In this document: one piece after another, positions 1 to 10,266 of the stretch
Layout of the letters: every line of letters begins with the position of its first letter
Numbering within the stretch: the first letter of the stretch is position 1
Assembly: GCF_047663525.1 (NCBI RefSeq)
Contig: NC_092597.1
Coordinates: 17,320,501-17,384,500, forward strand
Direction: 5' to 3'
DNA: 64,000 nt
Source: Anas platyrhynchos
Taxonomy: Eukaryota; Chordata; Aves; Anseriformes; Anatidae
Translations under genes and position numbers: made by a program
Notes under the pieces: generated by a model
What the model was told of the DNA's origin: nothing
Databases searched by the model: none
The model's input: only the letters and a program-made list of their open reading frames with translations

Positions 1-1510
1 TACGTGCAATACACCCTTCCCACGTGCTTTCTGAGGGGAGAAGAATTGGTTAGTATTCTCTTTGATGTATCTACTGCTGCTCTGGCTCCCCTGGAGCCTT
101 TCATTTGCTTTTGACCCACTATCACAGTATTCTGTAACTAAAAATAAAAAGTAGATAGTAATGGATACAGAAGAGAATGATGGTGGTTATTGCACAAAGC
201 CAGACAGTAGAAGAAAAGGAAGCCTGGATACAACTGTGGCAGTTTCAAGAAAACTTGTGTTAAGCTGTCAACTCCGTATACAGAGAAAGTGTCAAGATCA
301 AACGATCTGTGACCCGAAGTCAGGACAGAAAATGACATAACCATGGATACCTGGCTAACAAAGAGTAACTCAAAGCTGTTTTCTCCTTCTCTAATGCAGT
401 GACTTCTATCCTGCGATCAGTGGATTCCTTCTAGAGGGTAAATGAGAAAAGTGGGCAGGCTTTATACCTGCTGTGCAGGAGTCCACGCTTTCAGTGCAAA
501 AATTTTAGGGACTTGCAAATTGAAAATGAAAAACACCTGCTGTAAAGCAGAGCAGTGCTGCCACCAAGTGGAGCTCTCCTGAATCTCTCGGTTTCCACAT
601 TGAAGTGCAATTAATCTCCTACAAACTTTAACAGGGATGGGAATACATCTGGCCAACCACAGCTATTGAGCTATTACGAGGCTCTGGTGAACAAAGATTA
701 ATAGTGAAAGTGTTCTTATATTCCTCTGAATCAACCATAACAAGCTGTTGACCAGCAGCAGCACAGAACACCTCTGACATTAAAGGTTCCATCTAATTGA
801 GGATGAGGATTTTCAGTTTAACCTTGCCTCGTGTTGCTGTAACAGGGGCCATAACATTGCCAGCTTCATCTTTTCCTGCTAACTGGACGCCCACGTGTTT
901 TTTTATGGAATTACTACAGCAAACTGTATACATCTGGCAACTACGTGCCTAGGGACATTGCTTTTTCTGACTAGAACTGCTGGTAGCAGCTCAGCTCTCC
1001 TGTGGCAGAGAGCAAATATAATACATTCAGCCAGTAATTACAGCCACTTCTCAATCCCCTGCAGTGCAAATTAAACTGCTGCTGTTTCAGGGGCTTTTAT
1101 TTCCAAAATGGCTGAGGTACGTTCACTTCGAATAAAAGAGCTAGGAAACTGGAGCAAGGAAAGGAGAGGCTACAAGCTACGTTTCTCAGTCACAGCGTGC
1201 ACAGCTAAGATCACCCTCTGGGCATTTCTCACCACTGTTTCAAACACATTTTGTCAGTGTGAAGATGCTCACTTTGTCAGATGAAGCTAGGGAAACTGTC
1301 AGCAAACAGCGTGCTGCTCGAGTGCTAAGGAGCAGAGGTCTGGAGTGCTGCTCACGAGTAAGGGACAAGCAATGTGAACAAGAAGCCCTACTTTCCCCCG
1401 AAAATAGCTGAAGTTACTGTACTTGTCCTCCACTCCCCTGTACCCAGGTAGCAGCAGGATGCAGTCAGGGACCCCCTCTGGGAGGGTGACAATACTCAGC
1501 GCAGACTCAC
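1..1510 (-). other. MRPS11: MRPS11 intron 4 (3' part beyond window)
   Basis: No further uS11 exon is readable on the minus strand here. The stretch is AT-richer than the rest, with only short chance ORFs. I see no RNA gene or recognisable repeat in it. Confidence 0.6.
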
Positions 1511-1640
1511 TGTTGCTGCTGCTATGCCGGCTGTCTGTGCCGCGATGGCAGTTCCCTTCTTGGCATTCTGGAAGCCTTCAGTGCCGCAGGACGTACGGGC
1601 AAACGGCCTGTTGTCAAAGCCGACCACTTGGATGTGGGTG
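1511..1640 (-). CDS. MRPS11: MRPS11 coding exon 4
   Basis: The most diagnostic uS11 exon: it begins by completing the Asn codon, then [36 protein letters not shown] and AGIAAAT. The acceptor is CTCTTTCCGTAG and the donor ACA/GTGAGT, leaving phase 0 for the next exon outside the window. Confidence 0.9.
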
Positions 1641-2798
1641 CTACGGAAAGAGAGGGGCAAAAGAAAGGAATAAGCTAGCAGATGATTTAATTCTCCAGTT
1701 TCTCCTCATTCTGCAAAGTTTCTCAAAACGTGTGGCTCACCACAGAGCTCATCTCCCCTCTCAAAGCCATCTGAATTCAACCTTCTCTTTCCAAGTATCT
1801 CAGTTATGGTCACCAGCTGCAGAGACCTGCCAGCAGTGAAGTTCAAGGTCATGCCTGGAGAACTGGAGATGGTAAAACCTTTCTGGGTGACCTGCTCCGC
1901 TAGCTATCCCTTGGGTACAGCTAACCCTGTCAGACCCACCTCTTACCGTGAGCATTTTACTTTTTCTACTTATTAAAAAAAAAAGCACAAAACACTTCTC
2001 GAACTCAATAGACGTTTAAGAGGCGGCACAATGTCACACTAGGGTTCACTAATGAAACACAATCATCTCTCATGGATAATACAATGACTTTTTCAACAGC
2101 TGCACAGTGCTAGAACTGAGGGCAGGTAGTACCCTGCCATTAAACCATCAGCATCTAATTATTCCTATCAGAACACAGCCAAGAAGTAATAATAATCTTA
2201 TTAATGTTAAAGACATTATGAGAACAGTTATAGGTTTGCAGTCAGTAGTATTGTCCCCCCAGCCATGAACTTCCCTGACATTTTTCATTTAAATTGACCG
2301 GCCCAGGCACGTTATAAGCTTTCATTTCACAGGTACAGGGGAAGCCGCTTTGCTCACTTGTTGTACGTGGCCTTGACGTGCGCTATCGGGATCTCCTCGT
2401 AGGTCTTCCCATCCCACCTCATGGAGCTCCTCTGCAGGAGCAGAGAGCTGGGGAGATAAAATCAGATTGTCAGACACTCGCTCTTTGCATCCAGCCAGGT
2501 TTTACGCTGTATTCTCAGGCAATTTGGGCAGAAAGCCGGGCCGGGGGCTGCCCCTGCCCCAGGACTCACCTCAGGTCTCCGACGCTCTGCCCCTCCGCCT
2601 CCTGCGCGGGCTCCTTCGCGGCCACCTCCCGCTGCCTCCACACGCCGCCATGCAAACGGCGGGCACTGAGGGAGAAAAAAATAAAGCAAAACGTGAAAAA
2701 GGGAAATAAACCAAAACAAAACAACCCATCCCGGCCGCCCCTCACCCGCGGGCCGCCCCGAGCAGCCGTTGCCAGGCGACGGCGAGCGCCGCGCTCAT
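1511..2798 (-). CDS. MRPS11: Mitochondrial small-subunit ribosomal protein uS11m (MRPS11), 5' four coding exons, partial
   Basis: MRPS11 is the mitochondrial uS11 protein of the 28S subunit, expected to bind 12S rRNA in the platform of the mitoribosome. Four coding exons can be joined on the minus strand: 2798-2746, 2665-2570, 2447-2358 and 1640-1511, together 369 nt or 123 codons, each with GT-AG borders and matching phases (2, 2, 2, 0). Residues 1 to about 50 are Ala/Arg-rich, as expected of a mitochondrial presequence. The uS11 core then begins with [20 protein letters not shown], followed by HIQVV and the family signature SCGTEGF (97-103), [17 protein letters not shown] (107-123). The C-terminal part (human RAKQKG onward, including the rRNA-binding GPGR region) was not found in bases 1-1510 and must lie left of the window. 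The start ATG at 2798 lies 110 bp from the MRPL46 start. Identification is firm; exact exon 2 and 3 borders are inferred. Confidence 0.9.
2358..2447 (-). CDS. MRPS11: MRPS11 coding exon 3
   Basis: Encodes [19 protein letters not shown] then [11 protein letters not shown], clearly homologous to human [20 protein letters not shown]. I chose the acceptor after TTTTATCTCCCCAG at 2448 because it has a good pyrimidine tract and keeps phase with exon 2. An internal CAGAG acceptor about 17 nt further in also keeps frame but has a poorer tract. The donor is GTGAGC. Confidence 0.8.
2570..2665 (-). CDS. MRPS11: MRPS11 coding exon 2
   Basis: Preceded by a pyrimidine-rich acceptor (TTTCTCCCTCAG) and followed by a consensus GAG/GTGAGT donor. 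In the phase set by exon 1 it reads [18 protein letters not shown] and then a Glu-rich stretch ending GQSVGDL. The GAR-x-L start matches the remembered human sequence GARQLQ. Intron 2 is 122 bp. Confidence 0.75.
2746..2798 (-). CDS. MRPS11: MRPS11 coding exon 1
   Basis: Starts with ATG at 2798-2796 ([17 protein letters not shown]) and ends in phase 2 before a GTGAGG donor at 2745. It encodes the start of the presumed mitochondrial targeting sequence: no acidic residue, three Arg. Intron 1 is only 80 bp. Confidence 0.8.
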
Positions 2799-2819
2799 GG
2801 CGGCCCGCGCGGCTGCCCT

Positions 2820-2872
2820 AAGATGGCGGCCGCCGCCTTGGCGCGAGGCAGGGCGGGAGGAAAGATGGCGGC
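2820..2872 (+). promoter_or_regulatory. Two YY1-type motifs (AAGATGGCGGC)
   Basis: The exact 11-mer AAGATGGCGGC occurs at 2820-2830 and 2862-2872, both on the plus strand, 42 bp apart. It matches the known YY1 consensus (AANATGGCG), which usually sits just downstream of transcription starts of housekeeping and nuclear-encoded mitochondrial genes. A partial copy (ATGATGGCGGC) overlaps the MRPL46 start. Binding is inferred. Confidence 0.6.
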
Positions 2873-2912
2873 GGGCGGGCGCGGGGCACTGTGGGGAAGG
2901 GGTGGGGGATGA
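2823..2912 (+). other. Upstream ORF overlapping the MRPL46 start codon
   Basis: ATG 2823 opens a 29-codon frame, with a second in-frame ATG at 2865, that ends in TGA at 2910-2912. The stop is embedded in the ATGATGG of the MRPL46 start. Both ATGs lie inside the YY1 motifs. It is translated only if transcription starts upstream of 2823, which the sequence cannot show. Confidence 0.45.
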
Positions 2913-3085
2913 TGGCGGCGGCCGGCGGGGCTTTAGCGGGATGGGGGCGCTGGGTGAGTTCTGCTTCTGGAGCTGTAACGCCCCGGCCGTGGAGGCTGTT
3001 CGGGGCGCTGTGCTTGCTGAGGTTGCCCCGCATCACGCAGCCGCTTCGGAGGGAGGAGGAGGAGATGGCGGCGCTCATGGAGCAG
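2909..3085 (+). CDS. MRPL46: MRPL46 coding exon 1
   Basis: Encodes residues 1-59 ([20 protein letters not shown] through [11 protein letters not shown]), ending in phase 0 before GTAAAG. No in-frame ATG exists between 2800 and 2909; the nearest upstream in-frame near-cognate is GTG at 2891. Confidence 0.85.
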
Positions 3086-5146
3086 GTAAAGCTGGGGGGG
3101 GAGAAGGAGGGGAGCCCCCCGCTGCTGCTCGGTGTGAGGCGTTTTGCCCCAAAACCCGGTCCCCTGGTGCTGGTGGGAGCTCCGAGCGGACACACCTCGT
3201 GCTGTTCCTCCAGATAGAGCTGGAGAGGAGCCGCTACTCCGACCACGAGGTCCGCAAGCTGGAGGAAGAGGAGCGGCTGCGGAGGAGGAAGGAGAGCTCG
3301 TACGACGACGATGAGGAGCCTGGAAAAACCGTCATCATGGCCCAGGACCTGGAGGACAAGTGGGAGCAGAAGTTGCTGCAGTTCAGCCCAGCCCCGAGGG
3401 TGACAGGTACCGGCTAAAGTCGTGTCTTGGCAGGGGGGAGCACCCTACATAAAACCACGCTCAGGTGTGTCTAACAGAGAAGGTACTTGCCAAGCTTCTT
3501 GTTTCTCAAAAAACTTGATGCTTTGGCAGCATGGCTAGTGTGTGAGGAATTAACTGGGTTATAAAGGAATCAGGGCTGCAGTGCTGTGAAGGTAGGCACG
3601 TTCACACAGCCTAGTGAGAGCAGAGTGGGGAACGCTTGTGTTGTTCCCAGGAAACTTCCAAGAAAAACCTTGAAAAATTTGGTTCCTGTGCTTGTCTGTC
3701 ATTCTTACTGGGTCTCCAGCTTGACAGAAATTAAGCTGCTCGCTACAAATTCCCTTGAAAATGGAACAGGTAAGAGTATGTTTTAGCAGTGCCTTAGAGT
3801 ACCTGTACTCAGGTAGAGTACATCTTAGCACTACACTTTTGCATTTTAGCACTTCTGAATCCTGCATCGGCTCCCAGAGTGACTGAGAATATTTCTGTGT
3901 AGATTTTTGCCTTGTTCCATGTACCTGCCCTCTGTGTGGTTTCTAGAAGGGTGTAAGTTGCAGAGAGAATCCTGCTGATCAGACCAGTGTGGCTGGGAGA
4001 CTTTGTTTCTGACATACGTTGTTGTTTTTTTTTTTTGGGCAGATGCTGATAAAAAAGATGATCGGAAGTCTCTGAACAGGAAGCTGGACAGTAACCTGAT
4101 GCTGCTGGTGAAGCAGAAGATTGGTAACCAGGAGCTGTGGCTCCTGCCTCAAGTGGAATGGCAACCTGGAGAGACTATGCGAAACACAGCTGAGCGAGCT
4201 ATGGCTATGTTTTTGGGTATGTAGCTTGCTGTGTGCCTGCTTCTTGTTCCTCTTTGTCCCAGTCTTTTTTTTTTTTTTTTTTTTCCCCTTGTTCTACCTG
4301 AGGGATATTTGCCATCTGTGGTGAAATTGCCTCCCATCTGCTGGGAAGAGGTATTTCATAGCAGTGGGACTGTGCTCGAGTAATGGGGTTTCTGGCAAGA
4401 TCCTGGGTGATCTGTGCCTTAACTGCACTCAGCTGTGCTGCAGTGTGAGGGGCTGCCAGCCAGCAGGCTGGGAGCTGGGCTCTCTGGCTGCCAGCTGCTG
4501 TGGTGCCAGGCCTGGCCCTTGCAGTCTGATGTTTGAGCAGCACCAGATGCCCCCTGGATGGTCTAAGCTTGCTCCAGGTGTGCAGCTTCCCCCTTCCCTT
4601 TTGTCATCCTGTAGCAGCTTCTGTGGCAGATGGATGATAGCAAACACGTGTGTCCTTCCTTTTTTGCATGAGTTGGCAGAGCTTGATGTTCTCTCTACCT
4701 CTCAGAGGGCTTGATGAACTTGGGACAAGTCACTTTTTCATGAGAAAAGACTTTAAATGGGCAGTATTTCTGCCAAGAAGAGGGAACAGTCAGTCTGAAC
4801 CAGATATAAGGACCATCCTATGCTGTCTGTCTGTTATTACAGGAGTATGTAATTACTGTTGCTCTGTGTTCTTATATCTTGTTTTCTTTCTCCAGGAGAT
4901 CACATTCAAGCCAAAATCCTGGGGAATGCACCACATGGGATTTACAAGTATAAATTCCCCAGGGCCATCAGGACTGAGGATAACGTGGGAGCCAAAGTGT
5001 TCTTCTACAAAGCCTTCCTCCAGAGCAGTGATTTGTCACAGGCAGAGCTGAAGAAAGATTATCTGTGGGTCACAAAGGATGAGTTGGGAGCTTACCTGAA
5101 GCCGGAATACCTGAAAAAAGTCAATCGATTCCTTCTGGACTTATAA
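2909..5146 (+). CDS. MRPL46: Mitochondrial large-subunit ribosomal protein mL46 (MRPL46), complete, 4 coding exons
   Basis: MRPL46 is a vertebrate mitoribosomal 39S protein with a degenerate Nudix-like fold; it is structural, not a known hydrolase. Exons 2909-3085, 3214-3406, 4043-4216 and 4896-5146 join to 795 nt, 264 residues plus TAA, with GT-AG borders and phases 0, 1, 1. Residues 1-27 form a short Ala/Gly/Arg N-terminus resembling a mitochondrial presequence, followed by [11 protein letters not shown] (28-38). A charged helix comes next ([12 protein letters not shown], then acidic DDDEE). [16 protein letters not shown] is the strongest family block. [15 protein letters not shown] (132-146) and [17 protein letters not shown] (158-174) form the Nudix-like part, which lacks the full REUXEE metal-binding box. 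The C-terminus is AKVFFYKA...[16 protein letters not shown]. Human MRPL46 is about 279 residues; the difference is at the N-terminus. Either ATG 2909 or 2912 could be used. Identification is very secure. Confidence 0.95.
3214..3406 (+). CDS. MRPL46: MRPL46 coding exon 2
   Basis: Acceptor CTGTTCCTCCAG, donor ACAG/GTACCG. Encodes [20 protein letters not shown] through the [16 protein letters not shown] block to the first base of residue 124. Intron 1 before it is 128 bp. Confidence 0.9.
4043..4216 (+). CDS. MRPL46: MRPL46 coding exon 3
   Basis: Follows a T tract and GGGCAG acceptor; ends TTTTTGG before GTATGT. Encodes [20 protein letters not shown] and the [20 protein letters not shown] part of the Nudix-like region. 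Phases 1 in and 1 out fit the neighbouring exons. Confidence 0.9.
4266..4284 (+). repeat. Poly(T) tract in MRPL46 intron 3
   Basis: About 19 consecutive T just downstream of exon 3. It is a simple homopolymer run with no coding role. Confidence 0.85.
4896..5146 (+). CDS. MRPL46: MRPL46 coding exon 4 with stop
   Basis: Acceptor TTCTTTCTCCAG. Encodes [20 protein letters not shown] to NRFLLDL and TAA at 5144-5146. This exon holds the highly conserved [15 protein letters not shown] and WVTKDEL blocks. Confidence 0.92.
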
Positions 5147-5310
5147 ATGATAAGCTGTGCTCCAGAACATGGGGAAGACATGGGATGTGACTCTGAGGAG
5201 GAGAAGAGCTGTTGCTTTGCGTGGCCTGTGTATATAGGATGTTAAATAGGGCTCTGGAGGATAAATTGCCTTTGCGTTACTTCCCACTTCTCTTCACCAG
5301 GCCTGTTCTA

Positions 5311-5316
5311 AATAAA
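5311..5316 (+). terminator. MRPL46: MRPL46 polyadenylation signal AATAAA
   Basis: A canonical AATAAA lies 165 bp after the stop codon, with a GT-rich element (GTGCATGTTGTGATCTG) about 55 bp further on. This predicts 3' end formation near 5330-5350. Confidence 0.8.
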
Positions 5317-5349
5317 TATTAAAACTTATACTCTGAAGTGAAGCGCTCC

Positions 5350-8300
5350 TCAGGGAGTTCTTCTGGAAGTGCATGTTGTGATCTGTTCCTCTCCCAGGTG
5401 TGCAACTCCCAGGGGCTTTGGTACCCAGGAGGCTCGCTCTCCTCACCAGACCCCTGTCACAGTCTAGAGCTCAAATGGCTTCTTCTAAACAATGGCTAAT
5501 GCTTGTCTCTGACGCCTGCTCTTCAGTAAGAGCAGCTGTGGGGAGTGATCTTTGTGTCCAGGTGGGAATAGCTGCTCTGAAGTGTAAGGGGGGAGTAGCC
5601 AGCTAGATATAATGGGAGACCTGGCAAGGGAGTGATTTTCTTTGGCGCCATCCCAGCCCCCTGAGGCTGTAGTTTTCTGGAGGATTGTTACGATGCCCAG
5701 GGGAGGATATGCACACTGCAGCATGCAGCAGAGCAGCAATCAGTTGCTTACCCAAGGATTAGCTTTTGCAGGCCTGGAGCAGCTCCACCAGCGTTTCCAG
5801 CAATGCCTTCATCTGTCTGGACATGGTGGCCAAGCTCCCTCTGTGATCCCCTGGAACCCCTTTAGCTTCTCCAGAGGTAATCAGCTCATTGGCACAGCTG
5901 GGCAGGAGGGCAGCAGTGTTTAACCTGTCCCCTGTGGGTGGAAGTTCCTCCAGCCAGGAACAAGCCTGGTACTGCAGAGAGGGGAGCTCATCGTGGATCA
6001 CGGGCAGCAGGTGAGGGCTCACAAGGCTGGGCAGTTTCTGGGGAGCTGGAAGCTGGATTGTTCACATCTTAGTCATGTTTAATCAGCATTGAAGCTGCCT
6101 CTGGCCTTGGAGTCCATAACATAGTGGCCCTGGAGGGGGCAGATGCAGTGGGAAATGGCGGTAGCTCCTCAGATGAGTGCTGCTTTCCCACATACACTGA
6201 ATCAGTCCTTTGGGGCCCGAAGCTGCAGTAACAGTGAAGGTGAGTAACACTCAAGCAGCAGCTCTTTGGGGCTGAAACGCTAATTTTCGCTTGCAAGGGG
6301 AGTGCTGCTCTAATGTTCCTGCTTCCTGAGAGCAGCCTTCAAGGTGGCTTTGAGTTCTGTCCCAGTGTGCAAGGCCAGCCCTGCTGCTAACCCAGCCCAG
6401 CCAGGTCTACCTCAGGTAGCCCAACGTGCTGCAATTTCTTTACAAGAAGAGCTATCCTGTGATTATATGGTGCTGGCTTGCCTCTCTGGGTCTGTTTTTA
6501 TTTCTTGGGGTGCTTTTTCTGGTTGTAAATGTTGCTGTTTGGTAGTCAGATCGTGGGCTTGGAGCTGGTTGGACTTTGCACGGAATCAGCCTTCAGTGGC
6601 AGGGAGAGAGAGGAGGAGGAAATAGGTGTCGTTAATCATCTGGAGAGGGTTCGGCCTCCAGAGGTGGAACTGAGATTGCTATATATATTATATCAGTCCT
6701 TTGGGAGCTGCAGGCCTCAAATTAAAGCTGTCCTTAATCACTCCACAAGTCATTGGGGCATGGGGAGGGGTAGCACAGCAGCCTTCCATTTTCTAATGCT
6801 GGGCAGATGGAAGCTGCAGGCTTGCCATAAACTATAAACAAAACAAAACTTGGGTTCACCCTTGCAGACCTGGCAAAGGAGACTGCCTGCAGCAGAGAGC
6901 ATTTGCAAAGAGGAAGTAAATGTGAAGCAAAATGTGTGCCTGCAAGCTGCAGGCTGCTGTCTGTGCTCAGCCCTGTGGAAAGGGAGACTCGTCTTCTCCG
7001 AGACTGAAAACGCCTGTGGAGGGGAGAGGTGAGTCTTTCCCCTCAGGCTGTGCCCCTCATAGCCTGGGGCTTTGGTGCAGATGGCCAAGGACTGGGCTTT
7101 TTCTCTGCCCCCTGATTTTAGGCTGTTGCTGGTGCAGTAGCACCCAGCTTCTGGGCAGAGCTTTGTGGGCAGGGGCTCAGGGCATGCCCCTTGCCGAGGT
7201 CTCTGCACCATTTCCCCTGCTAAAAGCAGGTTTTGTGCTGCTTGAGTGAGGCTTTGAGCTTATTTGAGCTTATATTTTGAGCATATGAGCTGGTGTTTAA
7301 TCAGTCCTTTTTTGCTCTCAAAACAAGGAGCACAAAAGAGAGATAAAACTGTATGGAAAGCTTGGTGATGTTGAAACTCAGTTCTCTGGCTTGCTGGAGC
7401 AACAGATCTGTGGGCACTGTGTGTGCTGAGAGGTGCAGCACCCTCCAGCAACGGAGAGGCCAGAATCTTCAGCCTCTTTTATGTTTGATCTTTTTCCTCA
7501 GGCTCAGGCCTTTGTTCGTACAGGCTTCAGGTGCATAACAAACTGGGCCTTCTCTGGAAACTGACATTATTGCTTTCTCAGCACCTAAACCAGGAATCTC
7601 TGCTCCCAGCCTGCATGGGAACTGTGCTTTTTTTTTTTTTCCTTCTAGTATTTGTTCTATTTAAGGACCCTCAGCAAGGTGCTGTGAACAATCCCAGATC
7701 CTCTCATTTGGGTACCTTTGCTCGCTTCTTGTTCTGTGTGACCTGCTCCTCTTCCCCATGGCAGAGCAGAACATCCTGCAGGCTGCACCGCCTGGGGAAG
7801 GAGCTGGAGGGTGCTGACAGCCAGCCTGCAGAGACTTTCTGCTGCTCCAAGCCGTGCTCAGCACAGAACACTTCCCTTCGTGAAGGTGGTGCACGAAAGC
7901 CAGCTCGTTCCCCCCTCAACGAGCAAGGATGCGTGCCATTTAGATGCCTTTTCCCTCACGCAGTGCCGCCCAGCAGCCATTGCTAAAACAAACATAAGGA
8001 TCAATTGCAGCCTAAAACCCCTGCATCTGAGTTATTGCTTCAGCCACCATGTTAGAAGAGAGAGATTAAAGCTTTCCATGTGACAAATGGGATGCTAGCG
8101 CTCCCCTCCAGCCATGGAGAGATAACAAGTCCTAATAAAACCACTTCTCAGCTTCGCAGGTACAGGTTTCTGCTGTTTCCCCTACAAAATGCCTTCTTTA
8201 GCTGATACCCTGCCCTGTCTGGGGTTTGGTGGTCTCTGTGCAGAGCCCTGTGTGCCTGTGTAGTGCTGTAGTGCTCACAACCCCATGCTGCCCATGTAAC

Positions 8301-9656
8301 AGGCAGCTGGTAGCATTTGTTCCTCCTCCTGGCTGGCTCCAGGCGACCAAAAACTTCAATATTTGGAAGATAAATGCATGTGGAACCAGGAGGGGCTGAT
8401 GGCCGTGGTCTGCACTGCTTCAGGGAAGCTGTCCCAGTGCAGAGCCCCGTCCAGCTGGGATGAGGGTGGGTGGGTGGGAACTGGGCTGTACCCATGGGCT
8501 CACCCCTGTCCTGTCCCTGAGGATGAGGGGTCTTGTGGCTGGCTCCCCAGCAGCATGGGTCACCTGCTTTTGTTCTGTCCAAGCTCTGTTTTTGAGTTGA
8601 AAGGGATCTGAAAGGGATCTGTCTCTGTGGGGGGAGTTTTTTGGCAGTCCCTGGGGTTTCTGTGAGCGCCGTGTGCTTACAGAAGCAGCGCAGAGCGTTC
8701 TGCTCAGGGCAGCCCAGGTGCCCTGCAGAAAATGCTGTGGGAAATCAGGTCGAGGCAGGTCACCAGTGACAGGATCGGATCAGCTCTCACCCTTCTGTTT
8801 TGAGGACACCTTTTCCCTCCCGTGTCTGGAAGGACACTGAGCAGGGACAGGCAGAGGTAAGGACGGGCGTAAAAGGAGGAGAGCTGCTGGGAAACTGGGG
8901 CTCGGGGAAAACAGCCCCAGAAGCTTTGCTGTTAATACCCAATCCTCAGCACCAAGCCCTCCGAAAGCAGAGCTGGGAATTGGTGAGGTCAGCACAAAAC
9001 GCTGACAGCAGGAAGCTCCTTCAGGTTGTTCTAGACACAGCTTTGCTGTCAAGGCTGCTTTTCCCCAACAGATTGTGGGGGGTTATAAAATCCTTTGGCA
9101 GGACTTCATAGGCAGGGCTTGGAGACCCAAGGGCATTTCTCAGTTGAAATATGACGGGGTGTTCAGCAACATTAAAACGAGGCTTCTTCAAAAGCCAGGT
9201 GAGGCAATAACGCCTTTACACGGGGCGTGCAAGGCTTTGGGGCTCAGCAGAGCCTGCTCCAGAAACAAGAAGGGTGCTAGCAGGAGCTGGCCACTTGCAC
9301 AGCTACAGCAAACACCCCATCTTGTAATTAACGGAGGCAAAAATTAAGGAAAATTGTCCCAGGTAACAGTTTGCAACTGAAGGCTGATTCCTGCTGGCTG
9401 GGCTGCTGCCTGCCCGTGCTGCCCGTCCCCTTCTTGCTCACCCTCATCTATCACAGCAGTTATGCACATCACCCTTCTCCTTGCAGGTTTTCCCCTCCCA
9501 GATGTTTTTCCTCTGCATTCAGCCTGTGGGGGAAAGTGAATTATTGGGGAAAGGAACCAGGTGTAATCCAGGTTTAATGGGCGCACAGAAAAAGCACACC
9601 GGGCTGGGAGGGAGGCTCGGCCGGCGTCCTGCTCTGCAGGCAAAGAGAAATTTATC
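5350..9656. other. Intergenic, no gene seen
   Basis: About 4.3 kb of mixed-composition DNA. All ORFs are short and overlap on both strands, and none reads as a known family. There is a T run near 7628-7641 and an AT-rich spot (CTATATATATTATATC) near 6675. An AAAGGGATCTG unit is repeated in tandem near 8598-8620. Confidence 0.6.
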
Positions 9657-9675
9657 TGTGTGTGTGTGTGTGTGT
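9657..9675 (+). repeat. (TG)n microsatellite
   Basis: Nine TG units in a row. A similar run of eight GT units lies at 12209-12224. Confidence 0.9.
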
Positions 9676-10252
9676 ATCTGGCTTCGTGATCTGTGAGCTC
9701 TTAATAATGGGTTTGGTGACCTGCCGGCAGCGTGCTCCCTCTGCAGAGCTTTCCCCAGTCCCCGGTTAATGTAACGGGTCACAAATCCCATTTGCTTTTG
9801 AATTCCGAGTAATCCTCTCGCTAATGTCCCCTGGCGCTTTGGGAAGCGTTGGAGGTGCTCAGAGCCCCGTGCTCACCAGTGAACCTCCTTCTGTGTGCCC
9901 GTGAGGCCCTGTTCTGCCCTGCCTGGCTCTTCCAGGTGAGCTGTGCAGCCCCTCAGTGTTGGACACCCCCGTGTGCCCCTGCCCAGCAGCAATTGTCTCC
10001 CGAGCCGTGGTTTGTCCTTTGTACGTGGTGTCACCTCCCCGTGCTCCAGGCTGTTTGCCCCTCTTTTCCCTGAGGGTTTCCATCAGGATCTGGGTGGATT
10101 CCCAAGCCCTCACCCTGACATAAAGTGAGGAGCATGGTGGGGACTCCCTGTGTGGGGCCCCAAACCCAGATGTCCCTGCCACCAATTTAAGAACTAAATT
10201 CCACTGAGGATGCAGTTCGGGTGTTGCTGCCTGTGAAATGGCTCGGTGCTGG

Positions 10253-10266
10253 GCACTAGATGGCAG
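10253..10266 (+). promoter_or_regulatory. CTCF-like motif
   Basis: GCACTAGATGGCAG differs from the CTCF core consensus (CCASYAGRKGGCRS) only at its first base. A single match in 64 kb can arise by chance. Confidence 0.3.

Larger units (their letters stand above)
2560..3100. promoter_or_regulatory. CpG island and bidirectional MRPS11/MRPL46 promoter
   Basis: Dense CpG from about 2560 to 3100 covers the first exons of both divergent genes. The two start codons (2798 minus, 2909 plus) are only 110 bp apart, so both transcription starts must fall in or next to this gap. No TATA box is visible. Two YY1-type motifs lie between them (see separate entry). CpG-island bidirectional promoters shared by two mitoribosomal genes are known in vertebrates. 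Confidence 0.8.

Noticed and set aside
2797-3417. Single 206-codon frame as an alternative MRPL46 start
   Set aside because: Its first two thirds are out of frame with the conserved [11 protein letters not shown] segment and read through intron 1. Only the exon 2 part is genuine.
6195-6710. Shared 14-mer ATCAGTCCTTTGGG about 490 bp apart
   Set aside because: Several shared 14-mers are expected by chance in 64 kb, and the flanks do not align.
8590-8625. Possible CR1 LINE fragment (AAAGGGATCTG words)
   Set aside because: Only a short tandem word resembles CR1. The diagnostic 3' ATTCTRTG repeats are absent.
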